Shown piece after piece: positions 9,930 to 17,735 of a stretch of 50,030 bases of DNA. Origin of the DNA: a virus. Every line of letters begins with the position of its first letter. Positions within the stretch are counted from its first letter, which is position 1. The position numbers were made by a program, and so were the translations under genes. The notes beneath the pieces are model-generated. The model was not told the origin of the DNA, searched no databases, and was given only the letters and a program-made list of their open reading frames with translations. The stretch is taken from positions 1 to 50,030 of IMG/VR virus record IMGVR_UViG_3300030329_004005; one strand, 5' to 3'.

Positions 9930-10817
9930 TTAAAATGGATTCTTCTTTCTAAAATTAGAAACCATAGAATCCATCATTTGATCTTCCGCTGATTTTTTTG
10001 ATGACTGCATATCTGCACCAGGTTGAATCCCAATAGGTTTAGGAATAGCTAACTTCTCTTGTCTTTTAACCATAGTGTTTTGTCTCATTTGAGCTTGAGG
10101 ACTTACCTGTTGTACTTCTTGAGTAACAGATGTCAAGTTCAATTGATGTAATCTAACGAGATTATCTAAAGATAATGATTCTGGAGAACTCATTGTATTA
10201 ATAAAGTCCTCAGCTTGCTCGTTAGAATAATTGTAGTTAGCTTGCAAATCATTTCGTAATTGTTGCTTTTGCATCAATTCTTTCTGTTCTGCTTGCTGTT
10301 TAGCTACTTGTTCACTACGTTGTGTTTCAAGAGATAGCATATATTCCGATAAATCATCCATATACTCATCCTTTTTGGTCAAGTATTTAGCTGATTCACT
10401 ATCTGGATCACTTAATGCATCGGTATGATCGTAATCAGATGGCTTTCGTGGTTTAATAGGTCTTTCTAATTTCACTGGCTCTTCTTCTACTGATTCTTCA
10501 GGTTTCTTTTGAGAAACTTGATTCATCATATTTGCCATTTGTTCTTTTAGAACATCTATTTCCACTTGCCTTTTATCAGATTGACTTTGCCAATACTGAA
10601 ATTGCTCTGGATCATCCTTTGGATCAATAGGACTTTGAACTTCAGATGCTTGATCTAATGCAGGTTCAGAAATTTCTGACTCATCTTTAGCTACAAATTC
10701 GTCTGAATTATCTCCAAATACCTGGTTAAATAGGTCATCTTCATTGATATCGGGTGTCGCAGTCGGTTCCTCTATCATCTCTTGTTCATTTTCTATTGCC
10801 TGTTTTTCTTCGTTCAT
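9930..10817 (-). CDS. Capsid scaffolding protein
   Basis: A 295-residue, strongly charged, Gln/Glu-rich and largely helical protein between portal and capsid genes. The start is the ATG at 10817 (MNEEKQAIENEQ), which has AAGGAG 5 nt upstream; an in-frame upstream ATG lacks such a site. The N-terminal third is very acidic, the centre (about 160-220) is a predicted coiled coil of the type YMLSLETQRSEQVAKQQAEQ, and the C-terminus is basic (FRKKNPF), as in scaffolds that dock to the capsid shell through a basic helix. The assignment follows from composition and gene order. Confidence 0.8.
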   Translation of the reverse strand: MNEEKQAIENEQEMIEEPTATPDINEDDLFNQVFGDNSDEFVAKDESEISEPALDQASEVQSPIDPKDDPEQFQYWQSQSDKRQVEIDVLKEQMANMMNQVSQKKPEESVEEEPVKLERPIKPRKPSDYDHTDALSDPDSESAKYLTKKDEYMDDLSEYMLSLETQRSEQVAKQQAEQKELMQKQQLRNDLQANYNYSNEQAEDFINTMSSPESLSLDNLVRLHQLNLTSVTQEVQQVSPQAQMRQNTMVKRQEKLAIPKPIGIQPGADMQSSKKSAEDQMMDSMVSNFRKKNPF

Positions 10818-10830
10818 TTTGTCTCCTTCC

Positions 10831-13134
10831 CTAACTTTCCTCTTCCATGGTCTCAAATACTTCCATGACGTTGGAATTCATCAGGTTTTTTTGAACATCT
10901 CCCAATCTAGCTTTATATAAGCTAGTTGCTGCATCAGCCTTATTAGCTTGTTGATCTAATTTCGTGCTGAATTTTTCTACTTCAAGGCGTTTCTTAGCAT
11001 TTACAGTTTCTCTATCAGCTGTTTGCAAGTCGCCTTTAACTTTCTTCAATTCTTCTTGGAGCATTTCTACTTGTTGCATTAGTTGTTTCATTTGTCCTGA
11101 ACGATTTAATACACCTTCAACATCTACAAGTTCTGATTTCTTAAGAACTTCAACTTGATCAATTAAGCCCATTTGATACATATCTTGATAAGTTTGTAAT
11201 AATGCCATTCTATTTGTTGGTAATGTAGAACCTGAAACAACTTTAATATCATATTTTCCTGCTCCTATATCATGATATTTCTTCACAGCTCCATTATCCA
11301 TTTCTTTATAGAAATTAAATCTTTCTTCTTTCTCTGTTCCATTTGGTTGTACTAATCTAATTACTTTTTCTTCAGTATAGATTTGTTGCATTAAAGGAAT
11401 TGCAACTCTTGCAACTTGATTTAATGCTTCTTCTATGTCATCTCTACGAGATTTAATTCTTCTTTGTCCAAACTCATCTACTACTAATGTTCCTCTATAA
11501 GTAGATGGTGCATTTGCTGTACTCCCTTGCATAAGTTCAAAAATACCAAACCCATACTCTAGATCATATTTAGCATCTGCTTCATTTTTATATAATTCAT
11601 TGGGAAGAGGCACGGGCCCTGCTACAATAGGTGCACCTAGTTCTGCGTCAAACTCAATTACGCTGGTTCCAGCTCTTCCCCACTCTTCCTCTATTTGACG
11701 AATATCCGCAGATCCTCTAGGAATTAATAGCTTAACATTTGTACTTGTACTTGCATGTGCTATAATCAAAGAACGTATTTTGTTGATATATTCCTGTAAA
11801 GGTCTAAATAGCCTTACATCAGACTCTGGATATGGATTTCTGTTATGTATATTCATCATTGGAATAATAGGATAATCTTCTGTAGGTAATATACGAGTAT
11901 ATAGTAAGTTGTCTCCAACACTAACTACCATCTTAACACAGCATTTTTCTATATCGTTTGCTGTTATTTGTTCCATACCAATAAGTTCTTCTGCAGTAAT
12001 AGGGGTTAATACAATAGTACTACCAGCTATGGACTCTCTAGTTTCCATTCCAGGAACTCTAATTGGATCTTGAGGTATTAAATTACCTGTTTCGTCAAAC
12101 TGAGGTTCAGGTATTTCAAAGTGATATATTGGACCGCTTTCTTTAATAAGACTAAACATTTCTTCAACAGTCCCTGTATCAAATATAATTGTTTCTTCTC
12201 CTGTAATTTTTCTAACTCTGATATACATTTTAGCTTTATATTGCTCATATTCGTCTTCCATAAAAAGAAATTCTCTATTAGAGAAAGGCTCAAAAACATT
12301 ATGATATACATGCATTTCTTTAGTATAACGTTCAATGAACTTACGTTTTGTATGTAAACGAGTATCTGAATCAGGACCAAATAGCTGTCCTTCTGTTGCT
12401 GCTAAATCTGTAGTAGGATAATCATCATTGTCATTAGGAGAAGCTTCAGAATCTAAAATAATATCCATATATTGAGGATATAATCTTTCAGCATGTTCGT
12501 CTGTTAAGTGTTTTGCTACAAGAATATGTGCAGCATCACGTGCATATATATCTTGAGAGTTAGGATCTATAAAAACATCTAAAGGATTAATTGATTTAAC
12601 ATACAATTCACCTTTACCCATATCTGCCATTGGATCTTGATATACTTGTAATACACCCATTCCGCCGACATAGTAGTCATCAATTGTTTGTTTTAACTGC
12701 TCATCTCCTGTAGATACTTCCCATACATATTGAAATAAGTCAGAAAATACTTTTGCTGTCTGTCTATCAGAATCTTCTCTTCCTGTAGAACGGAATTGAG
12801 GAGAATTATATGTTAATAAAGATTTTGCAGTTTCTACAATAGGATGTATACGATTAACAACAATAGGTGCTTGTCCACGAGATTCAAGAATTTCCTTCTC
12901 TTCATTGGTCCATTGTGCACCACCACGGAATTCTACAGCTTCCTGAAACTTTTCCGCCCATATTTCACGAGAAGACTTATATTCTTGAAATAATTCTAAC
13001 GTATGCTCAACTTCGTCTGGAATATCTGCTTCTTTATTTACAACTCTGTTATGATCGTAATTAAATACTTCTTCTAAATCAGCTAGTGATTGAGTTCTTG
13101 TCTTTGCTATCTTGTTTTGTATTTTCTCTGGCAT
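10831..13134 (-). CDS. Portal protein (P22-like, large)
   Basis: A 767-residue protein between terminase and scaffold. Segments such as EFRGGAQWTNEEKEILESRG, PIVVNRIHPIVETAKSLLTY and SINPLDVFIDPNSQDI are characteristic of the large P22-type portals that form the dodecameric DNA gateway. The C-terminal 130 residues contain a long coiled coil (QLMQQVEMLQEELKKVKGDL), matching the barrel helices of this class. The ribosome-binding site is weak (GAGAAG), and its start lies inside a short overlapping ORF, so its translation may be coupled to that ORF. Confidence 0.88.
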   Translation of the reverse strand: MPEKIQNKIAKTRTQSLADLEEVFNYDHNRVVNKEADIPDEVEHTLELFQEYKSSREIWAEKFQEAVEFRGGAQWTNEEKEILESRGQAPIVVNRIHPIVETAKSLLTYNSPQFRSTGREDSDRQTAKVFSDLFQYVWEVSTGDEQLKQTIDDYYVGGMGVLQVYQDPMADMGKGELYVKSINPLDVFIDPNSQDIYARDAAHILVAKHLTDEHAERLYPQYMDIILDSEASPNDNDDYPTTDLAATEGQLFGPDSDTRLHTKRKFIERYTKEMHVYHNVFEPFSNREFLFMEDEYEQYKAKMYIRVRKITGEETIIFDTGTVEEMFSLIKESGPIYHFEIPEPQFDETGNLIPQDPIRVPGMETRESIAGSTIVLTPITAEELIGMEQITANDIEKCCVKMVVSVGDNLLYTRILPTEDYPIIPMMNIHNRNPYPESDVRLFRPLQEYINKIRSLIIAHASTSTNVKLLIPRGSADIRQIEEEWGRAGTSVIEFDAELGAPIVAGPVPLPNELYKNEADAKYDLEYGFGIFELMQGSTANAPSTYRGTLVVDEFGQRRIKSRRDDIEEALNQVARVAIPLMQQIYTEEKVIRLVQPNGTEKEERFNFYKEMDNGAVKKYHDIGAGKYDIKVVSGSTLPTNRMALLQTYQDMYQMGLIDQVEVLKKSELVDVEGVLNRSGQMKQLMQQVEMLQEELKKVKGDLQTADRETVNAKKRLEVEKFSTKLDQQANKADAATSLYKARLGDVQKNLMNSNVMEVFETMEEES

Positions 13135-13243
13135 GCTTCTCTATTATTGTATAACCTTTTGGTACTTCTGTATGCAATAAATTGTTTAATTTTTCCTTAA
13201 ATGACTTACTTGTCATATAGTATTTAATTAGATCAATATGCAT
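13079..13243 (-). CDS. Small ORF (54 aa) overlapping the portal start
   Basis: A 54-residue frame beginning MHIDLIKYYMTSKSFKEKL, with AGGA 7 nt before the ATG. It fills the gap between terminase and portal and extends 56 nt into the portal gene in another frame. The second half (KHARENTKQDSKDKN) is overlap-derived, so the protein may be a genuine small gene or a leader peptide that couples portal translation. No family recognised. Confidence 0.45.
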   Translation of the reverse strand: MHIDLIKYYMTSKSFKEKLNNLLHTEVPKGYTIIEKHARENTKQDSKDKNSITS

Positions 13244-13261
13244 ACGATTATCCTAGTTTGT

Positions 13262-13291
13262 AAAATACGAAAAAAAAGTGGTATTTGTCAA
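13262..13291 (-). promoter_or_regulatory. Candidate sigma70-like promoter for the head genes
   Basis: A perfect -35 box TTGACA (13286-13291, reverse strand) is followed after 18 nt by TATTTT (4 of 6 matches to TATAAT) at 13262-13267. It lies directly downstream of the terminase gene and about 20 nt before the 54-aa ORF, well placed to drive portal, scaffold and capsid. Confidence 0.45.
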
Positions 13292-13298
13292 GGATTAT

Positions 13299-14783
13299 TT
13301 ACATTAATTTCCAGCTTTTTGGGGCATAATCGTAATAATCTTCCACATCTTCCTCTTCTTCTATGTCATGAACAGGTTTATATGCATTTTTGTTAGCATA
13401 GAAAAATCCATCTAATAAGTCATCATGTTTACCTCTAGGATACAATAATAGTTCATCTAATAGCGGTTGCATATTATCTCTTATATAAACTTTACCTTGT
13501 GCAAACAAAGGTTGCAAGCTTTCCAGCCTATAAGACTTAGATGTTCTTGGATTTTCTTTAATTTCTAACCCAGGAATAAATAATCCCAGTTCTTCTGACT
13601 TTTCTTTAATATATTGACGTAACATCTCCTGATATCCCACTGACTCAATTCTTGTTCTTGCACTATTGTATTCTACAAAATTATCTATAATAGCATCTGC
13701 CAATGCTAATGGAGTAGCCCGATTTCTATAATATGGAAGCACATATCTGTTGTTTTCAGCATCTATTGCTATATTAAACACAACAGAGAAGTCTGCCCCT
13801 CTTTTAGTGCTAGATGCTGGATCAACACCTGTAAAAATATTTACGGGTATTCTTTTATCTACTTTTTTTCCATTTATCTCTTTTAATACCATATATGGGT
13901 ATCCATAATCGTCTAAATCGTAATGTCCGTCATAATACTGAATATCTTCTTCTCTAAATAGATTTTCTTCATCACCTACAATTTGACATAGATATTCTCT
14001 ATAAAATACAGAAATACGATTAATACTTTCTAATTCTTCTTTTTTCTGAGCCAGTTTATCTATCGGCCATACTTCTGGCCATAAAGAAAGCTTTTCTTCC
14101 ATATCAGGTGCAAATGTTAAACTTTTCCACCCCTTCATATCCTTAAGTGTTTCTACTAAACAACGTTGGTGCTGCGGTGTACCAATAACACATACTCTTC
14201 CTTTGAGTGGATCCAAGGAAGGAACCCCAGATTGCAGCAACCAACGAAGGTTAGACTCCATTGCCTCTGCTGTCTTAGTATTGTTTTCATCTTCTGGATC
14301 ATCTAATATAATTAAAGTAGGACGTTGATTTCCATGTTTGATACCTCTAATCTGCTGTCCTGTACCCTTACATATGATAACTGAACCATCTTTTAACTCT
14401 ATTTCAGCATTAGACCACTTTCTTGCTGATTGCATTCCCCAGTATCCAAAAAAGTATCTGAACTCCTGGGAATAGTCTAATGTGTCTTTTATTGTCCCTA
14501 ACAACTTAGTTGCGTGTCCCTGTGTACGGGAAACTAGCACAATAACTTTTGGTCCTTTATCAAACATCAAATGAAATAAGGGATACACACCAGCTACGAT
14601 AGAAGACTTGGCATGTCCACGAGGTGCAATGATATTAATTTGACTTGAATCTTGATTTAACAGTTCTTTGGTAATTTCATAATGAAAGTTAGGAGAATTC
14701 TCACTAAACATATTAGGCATCACCATTCTGCCAAATAACAACATATCTTGTTGCATTTCTAGAAGTATCTTATCTTTATCCAT
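13299..14783 (-). CDS. Terminase large subunit
   Basis: A 494-residue DNA-packaging motor. The ATPase half has a Walker A-like loop APRGHAKSS at 53-61 and a Walker B LIILDDPED at 157-165. The nuclease half has TGVDPASSTKRGADFS, with D321 and D331 as likely metal ligands, and an Asp-rich HDDLLDGFFY near the C-terminus. The Gly-His-Ala-Lys-Ser form of the Walker loop is common in this terminase group. Its ATG directly follows the stop of the GroES-like gene and has no clear ribosome-binding site, so translation is probably coupled. Confidence 0.93.
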   Translation of the reverse strand: MDKDKILLEMQQDMLLFGRMVMPNMFSENSPNFHYEITKELLNQDSSQINIIAPRGHAKSSIVAGVYPLFHLMFDKGPKVIVLVSRTQGHATKLLGTIKDTLDYSQEFRYFFGYWGMQSARKWSNAEIELKDGSVIICKGTGQQIRGIKHGNQRPTLIILDDPEDENNTKTAEAMESNLRWLLQSGVPSLDPLKGRVCVIGTPQHQRCLVETLKDMKGWKSLTFAPDMEEKLSLWPEVWPIDKLAQKKEELESINRISVFYREYLCQIVGDEENLFREEDIQYYDGHYDLDDYGYPYMVLKEINGKKVDKRIPVNIFTGVDPASSTKRGADFSVVFNIAIDAENNRYVLPYYRNRATPLALADAIIDNFVEYNSARTRIESVGYQEMLRQYIKEKSEELGLFIPGLEIKENPRTSKSYRLESLQPLFAQGKVYIRDNMQPLLDELLLYPRGKHDDLLDGFFYANKNAYKPVHDIEEEEDVEDYYDYAPKSWKLM

Positions 14784-15038
14784 TTATTTATCTAATACAC
14801 AAAGAATATTGTTCTGACTCATAAATAGGACTTCTTGTTTTTCAATATCTTGAACTACAAAGCCTGGGCCAAACAATACTTTGTCATCTATGTTAACTTC
14901 ATCAGCTTTTTTGCCTTTAGCTACGACTATACCTACATTTTCCTGTATAACAATATCATCTGTTAAGATAATTCCTGCTTCAGTCTTATCTTTCTTAGGC
15001 TGTTGCTTGATTACTACTTCGTCTCTTAGGGGTTTCAT
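14784..15038 (-). CDS. Phage GroES-like co-chaperonin
   Basis: An 84-residue protein starting MKPLRDEVVIKQ, which matches the conserved N-terminal strand of the Cpn10/GroES family. It retains the order of Cpn10 elements: a mobile-loop-like segment KKDKTEAGIILTDD, then VGIVVAKGKK, then KVLFGPGF, ending in a short strand NILCVLD. It is slightly shorter than cellular GroES (about 95-97 residues). By analogy with T4 gp31, it would partner host GroEL to fold the capsid protein; here it sits inside the packaging operon. An AGGAG ribosome-binding site precedes the ATG. Confidence 0.85.
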   Translation of the reverse strand: MKPLRDEVVIKQQPKKDKTEAGIILTDDIVIQENVGIVVAKGKKADEVNIDDKVLFGPGFVVQDIEKQEVLFMSQNNILCVLDK

Positions 15039-15159
15039 CTTCTCTCCTTGGTTGTGTTTCTACTACTGTAACTCCCCATTCTGGGGCTACATCTTTTAAA
15101 ACTGCGAGCAACTCATCTAGATTTTGACTATTCCCCGATAACTTTATTATCTTTTTCAT
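14995..15159 (-). CDS. Small overlapping ORF (54 aa) between terminase small subunit and GroES
   Basis: A 54-residue frame beginning MKKIIKLSGNSQNLDELLAV with AGGA 5 nt before the ATG. It bridges the 89-nt gap and overlaps both neighbours (32 and 44 nt). The first 35 residues look like a compact alpha/beta unit (LAVLKDVAPEWGVTVVE), while the last 15 are basic and lie in the overlap. No family recognised; the ribosome-binding site and gap-filling position are the support. Confidence 0.5.
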   Translation of the reverse strand: MKKIIKLSGNSQNLDELLAVLKDVAPEWGVTVVETQPRREDETPKRRSSNQATA

Positions 15160-15910
15160 CTATATCCTGGGTTTTAGTTGCTTTTAACTTTTTAGTCTGT
15201 TTCTTGTAAGAATCAGCAATTTGATGCGACATATCTACCTCTACAGACTCTGTAACTTGTTTTGTTTTAGGAGCCATATCTAAAAATATAGACAGTTCTT
15301 TGGCACCACGGATCATATCAGAGCTACTTTCTTTAACCTTAGCTACATCTATAGCATCTTTTATAACATCTAATACATATCCTTCATCGACACCCTTTTC
15401 TACAAGGATCTCTTTCAACTTTTCTTCAATCATCTTTTTCACCTCTTTTAGCTTAAGTAATTTTTTTGCGGCGATTACGGGGTTTTCTTGATCAGGCCTA
15501 TACAACTTACCTATTTTATATAGATCTGGCTGTATACCTGCCATTTTGTAGGTTAGAAAGGCATCTACAGCAAGTTCTGCCCTAGCAGTTTTAGCTTCAA
15601 TCTCACTATAAGGCTTTGTAGACACCGTACAAAAGTTACCTGAAGCATAATGGGGTTCAAACTCTAATTTCCTTGTTTTCCCCAGCCATTGACGTCCAAA
15701 AGGGTATACCATCTCAGTATTTGTCTTGTATTCATTCCTCGATATACACTCAGAAACATACTTATCATCACTGATCCCATACTCACCTGGCTCCGTTTTC
15801 TGCCAAAAATTATAGGATATCCCTTTTTCCTTGGCTTCTGCCTCTGTATATATAATATATTCTACAGGTTGAAAATTATTTTTCTTCAGCTTCTTTGTTA
15901 TTCTTATCAT
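15128..15910 (-). CDS. Putative terminase small subunit
   Basis: A 260-residue protein just upstream of the terminase large subunit operon position. Residues about 125-215 contain a helical region with PVIAAKKLLKLKEVKKMIEE, VLDVIKDAIDVAKVKESSSD and RGAKELSIFLDM, the pattern of terminase small subunits that oligomerise and recognise packaging DNA. The C-terminal 35 residues are charged and probably flexible. The N-terminal 100 residues are less typical and may be an extra domain. It overlaps the 73-residue gene by 35 nt. Confidence 0.65.
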   Translation of the reverse strand: MIRITKKLKKNNFQPVEYIIYTEAEAKEKGISYNFWQKTEPGEYGISDDKYVSECISRNEYKTNTEMVYPFGRQWLGKTRKLEFEPHYASGNFCTVSTKPYSEIEAKTARAELAVDAFLTYKMAGIQPDLYKIGKLYRPDQENPVIAAKKLLKLKEVKKMIEEKLKEILVEKGVDEGYVLDVIKDAIDVAKVKESSSDMIRGAKELSIFLDMAPKTKQVTESVEVDMSHQIADSYKKQTKKLKATKTQDIDEKDNKVIGE

Positions 15911-16097
15911 TTTTTTCTTTATGTTCCGACAAAAATTTTATGAATTCATCTTTCTCCCCCTTCATCTCTATATAGAGGTCTAGGGCCTTATCGCCGTTGA
16001 AAACTTGCATCGTTAATACTTTCAATTCCGATAATATCAAACGTATAATATTCATTAATTCCTTTATCGTAGGTTTCTTCTGTTTACGCTTCGCCAT
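15876..16097 (-). CDS. Hypothetical small protein (73 aa)
   Basis: A 73-residue protein with GGAG 7 nt before the ATG. It begins with a basic patch MAKRKQKKPTIKELMNIIR, continues with amphipathic helices and ends in a Lys/Glu-rich tail. It overlaps the next gene by 35 nt. A coiled-coil or small DNA-binding role is possible; nothing specific is recognised. Confidence 0.6.
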   Translation of the reverse strand: MAKRKQKKPTIKELMNIIRLILSELKVLTMQVFNGDKALDLYIEMKGEKDEFIKFLSEHKEKNDKNNKEAEEK

Positions 16098-16181
16098 AAC
16101 GTTTCTCCTTTTCGTAATTAATTATTTATAATAATTAATGTATGTAATAACGTTTATATTAACGTTAATACCTTACACTCA

Positions 16182-16397
16182 CTAGTTTAGCTCACGATCG
16201 CTACGTAATAGAATCCCTAAATCTAAAGCTTCCATGATCACATTAATTTCAATTTCTGCCAACATTATCTCTTTGATCCTTTGCACTTCGGGAGATTTCG
16301 AAGAAACTGGTACTTTAACCCATTGTTCCCCATCCCACTTCTCCAGATAGTGTGAATCCATAATTTTTTTCATTATATCTTTTGGTAACTTTGACAT
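16182..16397 (-). CDS. Hypothetical small protein (71 aa), first gene of the leftward operon
   Basis: A 71-residue acidic, helical protein (MSKLPKDIMKKIMDSHYLE...). No family recognised. No ribosome-binding site precedes the first ATG, which lies only 7 nt from a candidate -10 box; either the mRNA is leaderless or translation starts at an internal ATG at 16373. An 84-nt spacer with an AT-only hairpin (10-bp stem) separates it from the next gene. Confidence 0.55.
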   Translation of the reverse strand: MSKLPKDIMKKIMDSHYLEKWDGEQWVKVPVSSKSPEVQRIKEIMLAEIEINVIMEALDLGILLRSDRELN

Positions 16398-16404
16398 TTT
16401 ATAT

Positions 16405-16433
16405 AATATAAGGCAATTTTTTCAAAAATACAA
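16405..16433 (-). promoter_or_regulatory. Candidate leftward promoter at the divergent boundary
   Basis: TTGTAT (16428-16433, reverse strand) and TATATT (16405-16410) are separated by 17 nt. This lies at the switch point between leftward late and rightward early genes. Transcription would begin almost at the first ATG of the 71-residue gene. Confidence 0.35.
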
Positions 16434-16454
16434 GTAGAATGTGTGTACTTGGTA

Positions 16455-16460
16455 TATAAT
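16455..16460 (+). promoter_or_regulatory. Candidate -10 element for the early arm
   Basis: A perfect TATAAT with no matching -35 box. A transcript beginning 6-7 nt downstream would start almost exactly at the 5' strand of the closing helix of the RNA candidate that follows, which is the main reason to list it. Confidence 0.35.
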
Positions 16461-16461
16461 C

Positions 16462-16690
16462 AACCCATACCACCTTGATATTCGTCAACAGGTTGTTTTT
16501 TCGTTGAAATTCTTCAACGAAAAGAAATTAGAGAAACAACGAAGGGCTGTCGTTTCTCTAATTTCCCACAACCTGCCTTGCGAACGAAAACAAAATGATG
16601 TCCGCAAGGTGCAAAGCATTGACGAATAACAAGGCGGTATAGGGTTCCCATGCCCTTACAGGGTAGCAACAATGTTGCCTTAATTTTAAT
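16462..16690 (+). ncRNA. Candidate structured RNA with nested three-way junctions
   Basis: This is a gene-free stretch with extensive complementarity. P0: 16462-16488 pairs with 16619-16646 (25 bp, two mismatches, one bulge). P1: 16489-16496 with 16568-16575 (8 bp). Inside P1 are P2 (16498-16508 with 16513-16523, 11 perfect bp, 4-nt loop) and P3 (16524-16537 with 16552-16565, 14 perfect bp). P4: 16576-16582 with 16603-16609 (7 bp). Helices abut with 0-2 nt junctions. The P3 loop (AAGGGC, 16542-16547) can pair with GCCCTT at 16652-16657. A weak terminator-like hairpin (GCAAC/GTTGC) followed by a T-rich run ends near 16690. Function unknown; it may be a stand-alone RNA or the 5' leader of the next gene. 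Confidence 0.7.
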
Positions 16691-16724
16691 TAACACCTAC
16701 ATATCGTAGGGAAAGGAATAAATT

Positions 16725-17186
16725 ATGTCTTCGCAATTTATTTCAGAAAGAGAATATTCATCATCATTCGTTCCAATGAATGGTTTGTTTGTATCAGCCA
16801 AGTTGTTGGAAAAGAAAGATGATGAATATGTTGAAACGAATTTTCATTCATCCTGTTTAGATGATGTATCCACAGGTTTAGGATACAAGAATTCTAAAAC
16901 AGGAAAACAGATGAAAGTTCAGGTTGTTGTTATTCATAGCAACCTGAAATCAGACTGTTTGGTTGATGAAAAGACTTTTCACTCTTTCATTGATGACTGT
17001 GATAGCATACTTGCTAAATCAATGCGAATGGTTAATCGTGAAAGATTACCATATGCAGTAGATGATGATAGCAAGCGCTATGATAGTCAACCTGTTGGCT
17101 TTGCCCAATGGAAAAAGGTATTGTTGGAAAAAGAATGGAAAGCATTTTCATTCGATTTGCAACAGTTAATGCCAACAGGTAAATAA
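16725..17186 (+). CDS. Hypothetical early protein (153 aa)
   Basis: A 153-residue protein, first coding gene of the rightward arm, with an AAAGGA ribosome-binding site 9 nt before the ATG. It starts MSSQFISEREYSSSFVPMNG and contains an alternation of strands and helices with a conserved-looking KVQVVVIHSNLKSDCLV segment. No family recognised. Its codon use is less AT-biased than the genes between 17.5 and 23 kb, and it is preceded by the structured RNA candidate, so expression may depend on that element. Confidence 0.7.
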   Translation: MSSQFISEREYSSSFVPMNGLFVSAKLLEKKDDEYVETNFHSSCLDDVSTGLGYKNSKTGKQMKVQVVVIHSNLKSDCLVDEKTFHSFIDDCDSILAKSMRMVNRERLPYAVDDDSKRYDSQPVGFAQWKKVLLEKEWKAFSFDLQQLMPTGK

Positions 17187-17198
17187 GTGTTTCTTGAT

Positions 17199-17226
17199 AA
17201 GGGATATCATTCGTTTGGTATCCCTT
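17199..17226 (+). promoter_or_regulatory. Hairpin after the 153-residue gene
   Basis: A perfect 8-bp stem (AAGGGATA paired with TATCCCTT) with a 12-nt loop, 13 nt after the stop codon. It is not followed by a T-run, so it is more likely an mRNA end protector than a strong terminator. Confidence 0.5.
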
Positions 17227-17281
17227 TGAAAGAAATCCAGGATTTAATACCTTACAATAGACATTTTGTAAGTTAAAAGAT

Positions 17282-17348
17282 TAATGGAATGTGAATGGCG
17301 CAAGTCCCAATACATTACCAGAGTGTGAGTCTTTGGCACATTCCATTA
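17282..17348 (+). ncRNA. Structured intergenic element with a 12-bp closing helix
   Basis: 17282-17293 (TAATGGAATGTG) pairs perfectly with 17337-17348. The 43-nt interior contains a 6-bp hairpin (CCAGAG/CTTTGG, one G-U pair). A T-rich run follows the 3' strand, so the whole could act as a terminator or as the 3' end of a small RNA. A 7-bp hairpin (CTTACAA/TTGTAAG) lies just upstream, near 17251-17272. Confidence 0.55.
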
Positions 17349-17385
17349 TAATTTTATTTTAATACTAATACTTTACAATTAATTT

Positions 17386-17483
17386 ATAGTGCGAAATGAT
17401 AAACAATGCTATACCTCTTTACAAAGTGAGTTAGTTATTTATTCATTTCATTGTTGTTTACCCTATTAATCATTTCGCACTAT
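17386..17483 (+). ncRNA. Structured intergenic element with a 15-bp closing helix
   Basis: 17386-17400 (ATAGTGCGAAATGAT) pairs perfectly with 17469-17483. The helix continues, after one unpaired base on the 5' side and 13 on the 3' side, with 7 bp between 17402-17408 and 17449-17455. The 3' strand ends 25 nt before the ATG of the next gene, so folding could affect its translation. Confidence 0.6.
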
Positions 17484-17507
17484 TCAATTAAAGAAAGAGA
17501 GAAAGAA

Positions 17508-17735
17508 ATGGATGATAGTTGGAACATTAAAAAAGAAAAACATTTAAATCCCAATAATATAATCTTTAAAGATATATCATATGTTAAATTATATTTAACA
17601 ATGAAAAAAGTAGATGATGAAATAAAAAAGACAAGAAAAGAAAATAAATCATTTACTATGCAAGATTATGCTAAAAAAGTTTTTAATTTAGGTTATAACG
17701 AAGAATTATTTAAACAGAAAAAAAGGGACAAATGA
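17508..17735 (+). CDS. Hypothetical small early protein (75 aa)
   Basis: A 75-residue, very Lys-rich protein starting MDDSWNIKKEKHLNPNNI. The start at 17508 is preceded by a purine-rich AGAAAGAGAGAAAG site; in-frame codons further upstream lie within the structured element. The body is helical (VKLYLTMKKVDDEIKKTRKE). Its stop overlaps the next start by 4 nt. No family recognised. Confidence 0.6.
   Translation: MDDSWNIKKEKHLNPNNIIFKDISYVKLYLTMKKVDDEIKKTRKENKSFTMQDYAKKVFNLGYNEELFKQKKRDK

Noticed and set aside
16600-16690. tRNA or tmRNA-like end in the RNA candidate (GGGTTCCCATGCCC)
   Set aside because: No acceptor stem, no standard T-loop, anticodon arm or CCA end can be arranged.
16441-16696. 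Short open frames of about 60 codons on both strands between the divergent promoters
   Set aside because: They run through the nested helices of the RNA candidate, have no ribosome-binding sites and overlap each other antisense.
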